In this document: positions 54,901 through 64,000 of the stretch, piece after piece | Layout of the letters: each line of letters begins with the position of its first letter | Numbering within the stretch: the stretch's first letter is position 1 | DNA from: Amphibalanus amphitrite | Lineage: Eukaryota; Arthropoda; Thecostraca; Balanomorpha; Balanidae | Reading direction: 5' to 3' | NCBI RefSeq assembly: GCF_019059575.1 | Contig: NW_024881522.1 | Coordinates: 1,337,001-1,401,000, forward strand | DNA: 64,000 nt | Made by a program: the position numbers and the translations under genes | Notes under the pieces: generated by a model | Told to the model about the DNA's origin: nothing | What the model saw: only the letters and a program-made list of their open reading frames with translations | The model's database searches: none

Positions 54901-57742
54901 TATTGCTTAGTATGTCTAAGCTATGAACACATGTAAGATTCAGATGGATGAACTATCTTACATCCATCATTCACGGATCCAGCTATCAAATCCCACGTCG
55001 CGTTATATTCTGGAATCAAGACAGGCTCATTAAATATCACATGCCACCATTGTCTACCCACTGACAGCGTACTAAGCACGCGGTTATGTCGTGCCGCTGT
55101 TGTCACACAACCACTGCCTCTTCGTCACGCGGCCCCAGCCTCCGCGGCCGCCACCGCACTCCATCGGCGGGGAGCGGGACGGCCATGGCCACCGGCCGGC
55201 TGACATTGGTACCACTTCTACTGCCGAAAGTGGGTCACTGCCAGCCGTTCATGGCCACTCGGTTACCAAATCGGCGCGGCGCCGGCCGCGGTCGAGAGGC
55301 CCGCACCGCCGCCGCGCCGCCAGGGGCTGGGCTGGCTAGTGGCTCATGGCTGGATCTCCGGACCGGCTCGGCGCGGCGGCGCTAGGCGGGGGAGACTGTA
55401 CGACGAGAGGCGCAGGGAGTCGTCAGTGATGCGCGGAAGGCGACACAGAAGATCAGCTGGTGGAGACACGAGACCGGTCGGTCTGAATGTGACGAATACG
55501 TGGAGAAAGGAATGTTATGTAACTGCCATAACCCAAAAAAGCGAGGCTGAACTGGATAGATGAACAAGGAAACTGAAGTGGAAGGCCGGTGCGCTGAGGG
55601 ATTACACGGTACGAGTCATATGAGGCATGTTGTGGTCATAAAGGAGTCACAGTTCTTTCTAGCAATGAACAGACAGCCGAAGGTCAGAAGCCTAGCGTTG
55701 GGATCCGAGGACTGATGAGCCAAGGGATTCAGGGCAGAACGGATAATGAATTCCCAGGACTCATTGGACGTCTGTCGAAGAAGTCTGACTGCGCCATTCT
55801 CATTGATGTCGATTGATTGAGCGGAGCGGTGGCAGCCACCGCCGGTGCTGTGAGGGGGACGCTGGAGGCCGCTTGGGAAGGGCCCGGGAAGCGCTCAACG
55901 TGGGCTAATACCCCACCGCTTCTTTACCAGTGACGTCACGCTGGAATAACCCACCAGTCCTAAGCGCTTTAGCCAGCATTTTACGGTTTCTTGTTTGAGT
56001 CGCTCTTCCTCTCAAAAACGATCCGCTAAAATGCCAAGGACAACCGCACTTTTGCCCCAATGGACGTCATAAGCGGCTGAAATTCGCTGCTCTTTGCTAC
56101 TTGAGGTGGAGCCACACATTACCGCAAGCCTGTATGCCATGATACATAAACGCTCCAAACACAGACGCCCATACAACTGAAACGGAAGTCCGCGCAAAAT
56201 CCACATCAACCGCACCCACTTGACGCCAGTCAACATTCGGGAATAACCGACCCAGTAGGCGCCACAGGGAAGCGCCATGCTCGATTACCGCTGGGGAACG
56301 GATCCACAGGCAGCCGTCGGTCGGCGCCGCCCACACACGTGGGAAACACGTGAGTCGCAGCGACACCGACGTGGCCGGGCTAAATGTCGGCACGGCGCCG
56401 CGCAGCCGGGCTTTGATCTCACCGCGGCCGCGCGCGACCTTTGACCTGTCCGCGGCATCGATCGCGGCACGAGGCAGCCGGCGTGAGAGGACCGACCGAC
56501 GGCCGACGGCGCCGATCGCACCGGCGCAGAACTGTCGGCAACTGACAGCAACATGGCATATGTTGCATATACTCGCTCAGGGGGAATCGATGCACAATTG
56601 TAGGGTTGGAAAGAGCTGTGCGCAATTGTCAAGGATTTGCTACATATGACATATCACGCAATTAATTTCATCATCAATTTGATCGAATGCATGAAATACA
56701 CAATTAAAGTGATTGAAAATTGAAGCTTTCTGAGTAAAGTAAAACAATATTAAGCTTTGTGGTAAAAGCTTAATTGTATGATGCACCAGTTCCTCTGGAA
56801 AGGCCGCTATTTTCCGGTAACCAATAACAACCATTGCAATCATCTCTAATAACAAAACCTAGGCAGCACTAATGGCGAACTCGACCTCCCCGGCCGCCGA
56901 ACCTGAACCGCGCCGGTCCACAATCAGCGGCCACTAATTTACCCACATCCCATATCGATCTCCAGTATCGGCCGCGCCACGCCGGTCCGTGCAGGAGGAC
57001 GCCCAGCACGTGCCACGCTCACGGAACAGAGGCGTGCTCCCGGCAGCCAGCGCACGGCAGATCGCCGCTTCGTTACCGGCCGTAATTAGCCTAATGAGTC
57101 GTCCGAGGCGCAACGTGACGCCGCGCGCCGCACTTATGCCGCCGGCGCGCCACCTCCGCCGCTAGCGCTCTTGCGTCACCTGCGTCGCTCCACATCGTCT
57201 CCGCGGCAGCCATCTGGCCAATGAAAACATCTCGGTACGGTGCGTGTCGCCGTCTGGGCGGACAGACGTTTGTATTGGTAATCCGTTCTTGATGCAACAC
57301 CGAGTCAATGCACAGACATTGCGCAGCTGGACGAAATGGGCGGACGTGGCAGTGAGAGATGTGAACCCCGATGGACTCGAGGACTGCGGTGATGCCGCTA
57401 CAATCGCCGTTAGGAGCGAGGAATGAACGAACTGAGATGACCGGGGACCATGGAATGTGCAGGAGAATCACTCGGAGAGCCAGGAATGGACGACTGACGA
57501 GTTGGATACCTCGGATACTGGACTGGAGAACAAACGCGGTCAACAAAGCTGTCAACGACGGCAGCCAAACAATCAGATCCAGAGACAGAACAGAGCTTCT
57601 AGCCGCCGTCAAGTTATCACACTGTCATGGCCAACGAACAAAAAACATGGCACATGAAAGCACCTGTTCCCTCCATCCTTTCATTCACACGATCTCATAA
57701 ACAACGCATTCTCGCCGGAACGTGTCTCCTAAACACCGCTCT

Positions 57743-58376
57743 TCACACCTGCGCCTCTACCACCTGTACGTCATCGTCAGGAACCTCGCGGACATCATCG
57801 TCGGTCACCTCCTGCACTTCGTCATCGCCTCCGGCGTCGGCTGTGTCCTCGGTAGCCACCAGCACCACGTTATCACCTCGCACAAACAGCTGATTCACGT
57901 GCCGTCGGCCCGTCTCGAACACCGGCCGGCGCTGAGAACGCTTGGAGCGCGGCGGTTCCAGCAGCGCCATCCGAGCGGTCAGTCGGGCCACCTCCGGGTC
58001 CACCTCGGCGGGTTGGCGAGGGCGGCTAGAACAGCCCCGGCCTCCTCGATCTGGATCTCCTGAGGTACGATCTTCAGACTGATGTGAACTACGACTAACT
58101 CCCCGACCACTACCCGACCGTTTCGACGCGCCGTCACCCCCAGCTTTATCCGCCTCTCGGTCAGGGGACGGGGACCGGCCGCGCCGCTCCGGCGCCCCTC
58201 TGACCAGCCGGAGCGGGTCACTGACCTGACCTGGCGCCTGACCTCTGGGTCTCAGCCGCGGGTCGGTGGGCGCCGGCTGGTAGTCGAGCTGCACATCGTC
58301 TGGGTCGCCTGGAACAAACCGATACAGGGCGTCAGGTGGCGCGCCGATAGACGGGTGGCACTGGAGGCAGTCGCTG
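57743..58376 (-). CDS. LSM11: LSM11 (U7 snRNA-associated Sm-like protein), last exon
   Basis: This exon holds the long polar insert that separates Sm1 from Sm2 in LSM11, then the Sm2 motif (RRHVNQLFVRGDNVVLV), matching the C-terminal Sm2 of the family. LSM11 replaces SmD2 in the U7 snRNP heptamer, which processes 3' ends of replication-dependent histone pre-mRNAs in the nucleus. Unlike vertebrate LSM11, which ends soon after Sm2, this protein continues with ~35 acidic residues containing two EV(x)nDDDV repeats before TGA at 57,743-57,745. The 5' boundary is placed at the acceptor CCGTCAG|C (58,377), with CAG|C three bases further as an alternative. Both fit a two-base overhang from the previous exon. 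Confidence 0.85.
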
Positions 58377-61300
58377 CTGACGGACACTATCTGAGCGGCC
58401 GGCGGCCCAGTGGCTCGTCACGGCCCGCGGAGCATACGTCACTGGTACCACTTCCCACCAGGCCGGGCGGAGCGCCCCGGGCGGCGGCGGCAGGCAGACA
58501 TCTGTACCTGTCCTGTAAAATATAATATAAAACATTCGACCGCAGGCAGAGATTTGTACCTGTCCTGTAATGCATAATATAAAACATTCATCGGCAGGCA
58601 GAGATTTGTACCTGTCCTGTAATACATAAGTTAATACATGACTGCAGTGTGCAGTGTGCGTGCACGCCGGCTGCTCACACTTGAACCAGCAGTGTTTGGA
58701 ACGCCAACGCATCCCGCACTGACGCGTCTCCCAGCAAAGAGCAGTCTAGCAGACACAGCGGACCTCCCCCGTCTGAATTCCTCGCCTATCTGCCGCATTC
58801 CTTCGCCTTTACGTCCAGTGTCGTTACATGAACTCTGTCCCAGGTCCCCGCCCAAACAGCTCCAGTAAACACTGCGCAGCAGACCTCCCTCTTCTCACAC
58901 GCCGCGTGTTCTCGCTTTCACTCAACTGTCCTTTGATATTTGTATTATTTAAGCCCTCTCATGATAATACTTGCCAAAAAGTTGCGCATTCAAGGGCAAA
59001 TTCAATCAAATTCAATGCATGATTCTGAATCCACCGCCCAAAGCCCACTTCTCCCGCCCACCGCCCACTAGCAAACCGCCCACCGCCCACGGTCCGTCGC
59101 CGCCATCTAGAGACTGAGCGCATCACCGCAGATAAGACTCCCTGGGGCGAGCAGCGGGCGGACGCACACACGCACACACATCGGCTGAGGAACGGGGGTC
59201 ACTGGCCGCGGCCGACAGACAGACGGGCGAGCGGAGAACCTCCAGTCACGCATAAACACACCGCCAGCCCAGACCGAATGGCACGGAGCACGCAGCCAGA
59301 ATGTGGGACAGAGTGTAAGACTGCGTATGAGACCGATGGAGGGTGTATGACACAGAATCACAGCGCACTGGAGCAGCAGGCTAGCTGCAAGCGCGTTACG
59401 CTGTGGGTGGTTTGCCACGTCTCTGTCAGAATGAATGGGCGACAGGATGAAATACGCCGCTATCTGGCGGTATGAGCGACTGACCGAGCGCCGAGGTGAT
59501 CATATGTAGGGGCGTGAGAGGCGCATGACTTCTGATGGTGCCGATGCGTTGGGATTCCTTTATCAGTTACATCATACAGAGCTGCGTTGTGGCATCTGCA
59601 CGTCTTGCACATGTATGTAGGCCTGTCCTCACCGATTCCTAGCCTGCCCTGTGAGTGGCCTGTGGCGTATCGTCCAGACGCCAGTCCATCAGTCCTGGAT
59701 ACACCGCACATAGTGATCGTCGGGACGGAATCTGCCGCAGCCAATGATCGCACGTGTCTCAGAGATAAATCACCAGCCAGCGCCAAAGGCAAATGCGCCG
59801 CCCCGAGACAAATGGTCTGTCAGATTACTCAGAGAAACAATCATGAGCCGCGTCAGTCGAGACCCAAAGAACTATGTGGCCGACAGGGAGGTCGGCGGTG
59901 GTTTATGGAACGAAGGGGGTCGGTGCGTGCCCCCTAGCCCCCCCCCCCTCCCCCCACCTCCCAACAGCCAGCATGAGTGGCGCACGCCACGATCGGTTAT
60001 CGAGCATCTATTCAGGTCATGGTTGCTTCTCCTCGCTGGCATAACCCGTTCTGTTTTGTTTTCCTCGTCGCTCTAGTTGTTCACGTGGTAACACATGTGA
60101 TGCCGCGCCCAGGGGGCGGACAGGCGGCGCCATGCACAGACAGCACTTGTCAGTGGATTTCTCGCTACACGTCGCTACTCCGAATCGCTAAGTCGGCACA
60201 TTGCGGACATTGTGACACAACAGACATAACGATTTTATCGCGTCGCATCGAGGAAAAGGCTGGCTGCGAGGTCCGCGCGACCCCGTGCTGACGGTGCTCG
60301 ACGTTCGGCTGTCACTTCGGGCCGCACGAGGCAGGCACTGTGACCTGACACCTACAAAGCCTGGCCTGCGATTGGTGACCGGTCACAGACCAGTCAAATG
60401 CCGACGGGAACCGTGTTATTCCCAGAATACTGCGACCGGTAACGACAGGCGGCGCCCCGGATCAGAGCTATGACCGATAATCGTTTTCGTAACGCGAGCC
60501 GTATGACGGTTGAGGTGTAGGACCGACAGTGAAAGTGAAATACCGCGAAGTGCCGATCCGACCCAACGACCGACAGACGCACGGACGGACGGGCCGCGGG
60601 GCAGTGGGGCGCCCTGTCTGCACCACTCTGCACCACCCGATGATGACAGCCGCCCCCGTTTTAGAGTGACAACCTTGTACAGCTTTAGAGCGCGTATGCG
60701 CGTACCCTATAACCCCGTCCGCCGCGCGCACCACTCCGCTCCCCTCCCCTCTGACCCGCGCCCCTCTCTCAGTCCTCCACTCGTTCAAAGATCCGCCGCT
60801 GGATCATCTCAGCCGCGACGTGCAACGACCACCAGACGGTCTGCGCGCGACCAGACCGGCGAGCGTCGCGGCCCGGCCACCGCGCCAGCCTTAACACTGA
60901 CCCAAAACCCGGCGCTGCAAGTCGGTCAAGGTCGCACCGTATTTTTATGGAGCGCCGTCGCTCACACAGCTCGGAGACGGGTGAAAACGGCCCGCGCGCG
61001 CGCGACGCAGCGCCACCTGGCGGACGGATGGGGCTCTCTGGAGACCACAGCCCAGGGAGACAAGAGTGGCGACTAATGGCACGCACAACTGGTGGATAAG
61101 AGGTAAAAGTTTTGGTGGAGAAGGGAAAAAGTTATGTCGAGTGGTTACTTCTTGCTGCTCTGCTTGTGAGGAGCACGGACTGGACCTACGATGGTTCCGT
61201 CTCGGTGAAGCAATAACGATGCAATAGTAGAGGATGGTCCTTATCTATTTTGAAGTGTCCTGAACTGAGTCAAACATTCAAATGTTACTTTTGAACGAGA

Positions 61301-62218
61301 ACAAATTGTCCACACTGTTCTGTGTATAGTAGAACTCATCTGACCGAGATGCTACCAAATTGGTTATGTCCGGAAAGGACCTAATTTACAACAGCCAAAG
61401 TGACAGCCACAGTTAAATTAATTATTTGAAGGTGCTGGGACCTCGTTAGGCAGCATTTGTCACACCACCGAAATTTTACATACAAAACTATTATTGGTCA
61501 CTGCCATAAGCGGCAAAAAGGACATATCTACCCACACTTCAAACTTCCCAACTCAGAAGCCCTTTTTCGCTCACGCATCCATTCAGCAAACATAATAGGT
61601 CTGCGGGCGCTACTCAGACCACCGACCGCCACACTCCCTTCCTCCGCACCCGGGTCGGGACCGTGACACCCGCCGCCGTACTTGACCGGGCCTCTGGCGG
61701 GTGACCTCTAGGCTCACCCGGGCGGCACCTCCCCTCCCCAGCGCAGCGGGACACCCCGCCGAGGACACAGCACACAACACGCGCCAAGGACCCGGGTCCG
61801 CCGGGCCGGGGCAGTCGACACAGAGACGAGACACGGGTCCGGGCTGAGTGACGGCAGGACAGGTGATGTCATTGTTTAGGTGGCTCTGATTGGAGGGAAG
61901 GGTTGGAAGCAGTACAACGGTACTTTATCGAGCTGTCATGTAACTTCATTAGCTACACACGTGTCGGGGAAAAAGGGTCGTTACACATCTTGTAGTTTGG
62001 TGACCATATTGTGACACTAGGGCCATTTTGATTCAGCATTATCAGGTGGGAATTTTACATAGCTACCTAGACTCCACTAAAGAGAGAAAAAACAGCCAAT
62101 CAACATCGAACTGAAAACTGAAGGCAGCCGAACAGTGCTCAATCACTAGGATACGTCCAGCGACAGTCGCCTCTTCGATACCCTACCCATTTTCTTAGAG
62201 TTTAGACCGAGGCATTAC
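58377..62218 (-). other. LSM11 intron (3.8 kb)
   Basis: This lies between the Sm1 exon and the Sm2 exon. It contains the 52-bp repeat at 58.5 kb, GC-rich patches at 60.5-61.1 and 61.6-61.8 kb, and a C-rich run at 59.94 kb. No additional exon was confidently recognised, though a small one cannot be excluded. Confidence 0.6.
58491..58630. repeat. 52-bp tandem repeat in the LSM11 intron
   Basis: Units starting CAGGCAGA at 58,491, 58,543 and 58,595 share TTTGTACCTGTCCTGTAA and ATAATATAAAACATTC; the third is partial. The array lies just upstream (minus strand) of the last LSM11 exon. Confidence 0.85.
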
Positions 62219-62361
62219 GTACCGAGAAAGCAGCTCTTCCGTCGCACCTTCTTCTGGTAGACTTCATCGACATCTTCCAAACAGAGGTTCCAGTGTTTAT
62301 CAAAGGCCACGATGTAGCCTGTGAGCACGCCGCGCACCCGGCCAAAGTTTCTCGTGTATAC
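62219..62361 (-). CDS. LSM11: LSM11, exon with the Sm1 motif core
   Basis: The frame GVLTGYIVAFDKHWNLCLED followed by VDEVY is the highly characteristic LSM11 Sm1 sequence. The acceptor CGCCCACAG ends at 62,362 and the exon starts in phase 0 at Val. Two donors are possible: GGTAC|GTAATG (exon end 62,219), which leaves two bases and matches the next exon's phase, or TCTCG|GTACGT (62,223), which would need an extra exon. I chose the former on phase. Confidence 0.88.
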
Positions 62362-63870
62362 CTGTGGGCGGGGAACGGGCGGGTTAGTCGGGCGGGTTAG
62401 TCCGGTGGAGAGCCGGGCGGGGAGTTCGGGGGGAGGGGGTCGGAGGGGACACGTGGGGGAGGAGAGGGGGACACGACTGTCAGCGGCGGGTCCGTCCACT
62501 GCCCAGCCAGCAGTTGGTCCGGGGTGTCGCGTTACACCTGTCGTTATCAGCAGCTCCGGCAGGCGGCTCCGGCGGCCGGCTCGTCGAGACGGGCACTGTC
62601 CGCCGCGTTTGGCGCGCGGTTGTGATGACTGGCGGGTGCCGCCGAGCGGGCAGCGATCACAGCTCAGTGCCACGGCAGCACACGGCCGGCCGAGGGCCCG
62701 GCGACAGCCCGGCCGCGCTCCGATTACCTGTGGTCGTCATGGTAACCGACCAGGCCGCGGCGGCGTCTCACCCGGCCCGGCATTCAATCGGCGCTCAGTG
62801 TGCAGAGTCGCACGCCAAAGGCTCAGCGGCCGCCTGTCACAATACCGCTCCTTCCTGTGACCCCCGCGACCGGCGGTCGTCAGGGAGAGGAGACGGCCAG
62901 CCCCGGGCGCTCACACCGGGTCGGGGACGAGCTCGAACAGCGCCATATCGTCAGGGATTCCCTGGAAACTAATTGGCTGCTGTCTCGCTCTGCTTCCCCC
63001 TCCCCTCTCCCATCAGAACGGCGGCGCATGTCCACTCCTCTCTCGCACCTGTTGAGCGTTTGTTTTGGTAGCGCCCGCCATCTATGGAGCGCGGCGCGAA
63101 CTACTCCGTCGGCCGCAGCGGCAATCGATGAGGCCAGACGCTGTGAACCCGGAACTAAGGCCGCACTCGCAGGTAGTGGGGGCGGGGAACCGTGCCGGCG
63201 GCGGTCGCAGATGGAAACAATTCGCATAAAACGCCGCACTGTCGCACATTGGTCTCTGATCTGATTGGATTGAACACTGAAGCACTGGTTGCGGAGGTCA
63301 TGAAAAAGCCAGCTGTCCCGGAATGAGATGAAGCCGCAAGGTAGAATAAATGCAGTGCAAGATAATATTCCCGATCACTTCGTTACTGAGTGCCTCTGGG
63401 CGGGCATAGCTCTGAACATGATTAAGTTCATACAGCCAGGTAAAATATTAATTGCTATGGCTTTTTAGAGTAAAAAGAGCCCTAGGATTTCAATATCCTA
63501 GCAACTTGTGCAGATCAATAACCACCACTGGTCGTGCCCGCCCCTGCGAGTCTGATTTGCTGGCTCCGCCACGGTCATAAAACTGCGCAGGTACTCGAAT
63601 TCAAAGGTCATGTCACCCGGAACGAACTCTGAAAACGGCGCGTTTTTACTGCGAAAAGCGTCCCTACCAAAGGGTTAACTGACCTACTTGACACCCAACA
63701 CACTCCCAAGGCAACCAGTCCACACCGTACAAGTACGCATCCCTTCAAACCACACAAAACATTCACGATCCTGCCTCCATTCGTCCCTGTGAAGTACAAC
63801 CCTTCATGGCGCCGGTCGGGGGCTCGCCAGCGCCACTCAGCAGCGGCTCTGCCGGGTATCGATCGCCTAC
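62362..63870 (-). other. LSM11 intron (1.5 kb)
   Basis: GC-rich on its 3' side (62.4-63.0 kb). No other feature was supported. Phase-0 junctions on both sides give a continuous Sm1 motif. Confidence 0.7.
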
Positions 63871-63986
63871 CTTGACCTTGACGCGCTGGTCCATGTACCA
63901 CTTGAGCCGTCCGCATGGGCCGGGGATGGCTTTCTCCATCCGTGTCAGAACCGATCGCAGCTGCTTCTTGGGGCGGCTCACCGGCG
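63871..63986 (-). CDS. LSM11: LSM11, exon entering the Sm1 motif (gene continues beyond the window)
   Basis: The frame includes VLTRM and ends RVKVK at donor AAG|GTAGGC (63,871/63,870). Joined to the next exon it reads directly into Sm1, matching the family order VLTRM, short linker, basic helix, Sm1. An acceptor-like CCCTCCCTCAG ends at 63,987, so the exon probably begins at 63,986. The N-terminal region, which in LSM11 binds FLASH, and the start codon lie to the right of the window. Confidence 0.8.
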
Positions 63987-64000
63987 CTGAGGGAGGGTGG

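Larger units (their letters stand above)
45928..57742. other. Long stretch without a supportable gene
   Basis: GC-rich, CpG-rich patches (48.0-48.4, 49.1-49.5, 50.0-50.5, 53.3-54.1, 55.1-55.4, 56.3-56.5, 57.0-57.2 kb) alternate with AT-rich DNA. A plausible donor (GCAA|GTAAGG, about 48,375) follows the 48.0-48.4 kb patch. G/C homopolymers occur at 51.41 and 52.82 kb, and TGATGA-type simple sequence at 54.14-54.20 kb. No coding domain or RNA gene was recognised. Confidence 0.4.

Noticed and set aside
1..64000. CRISPR arrays, bacterial operons, ribosomal RNA
   Set aside because: No regularly spaced direct repeats with unique spacers, no Shine-Dalgarno-linked gene strings and no rRNA-like blocks were seen. 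The gene structure is eukaryotic.

Overview
The window looks like nuclear DNA of an invertebrate, most likely an arthropod and probably a crustacean (inference). The support is spliced genes with GT-AG introns and AATAAA signals, a Penelope-like element with a GIY-YIG domain, a BEL/Pao LTR element, hAT and TTAA-type DNA transposons, and no bacterial gene organisation. CpG is not depleted, and many short GC-rich patches alternate with AT-rich DNA. Three protein-coding genes can be supported, all near the two ends. The central ~44 kb holds repeats, transposons and GC-rich patches but no gene I can defend.

Left end (1-7.2 kb, + strand): a partial gene for a secreted protein. Exon 1 encodes a signal peptide. 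Exons 2 and 3 encode two tandem copies of a six-cysteine, probably helical domain. Its 5.4 kb second intron carries a three-level transposon nest: a TTAA-flanked element contains a broken Penelope-like retroelement, which contains a second TTAA-flanked element of the same family as the outermost one.

9.0-11.3 kb (+ strand): an uninterrupted 728-codon gene for a Mab-21/cGAS-like nucleotidyltransferase. The GS motif and all three predicted catalytic acidic residues are present, and there are long unrecognised N- and C-terminal extensions. It is a candidate cGAS-like receptor.

12.5-57.7 kb: a 34-bp palindromic minisatellite, a cluster of CRE palindromes (TGACGTCA), a foldback element, paired CACGTG sites, a 1.84 kb non-autonomous hAT element with a nested 129-bp satellite, a 470-bp TTAA MITE, a recent BEL/Pao LTR element (matching 739-bp LTRs, intact 5-bp target duplication) that has gag and protease but no reverse transcriptase, and a 192-bp tandem duplication. 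A few well-formed splice-site pairs suggest small exons of unknown transcripts.

Right end (57.7-64 kb, - strand): three exons of LSM11, the U7 snRNP Sm-like protein used in histone pre-mRNA 3' end processing. Its Sm1 motif crosses one intron and Sm2 lies in the last exon. The gene starts beyond the window. The octamer TGACGTCA occurs about 24 times across the window, far above chance.
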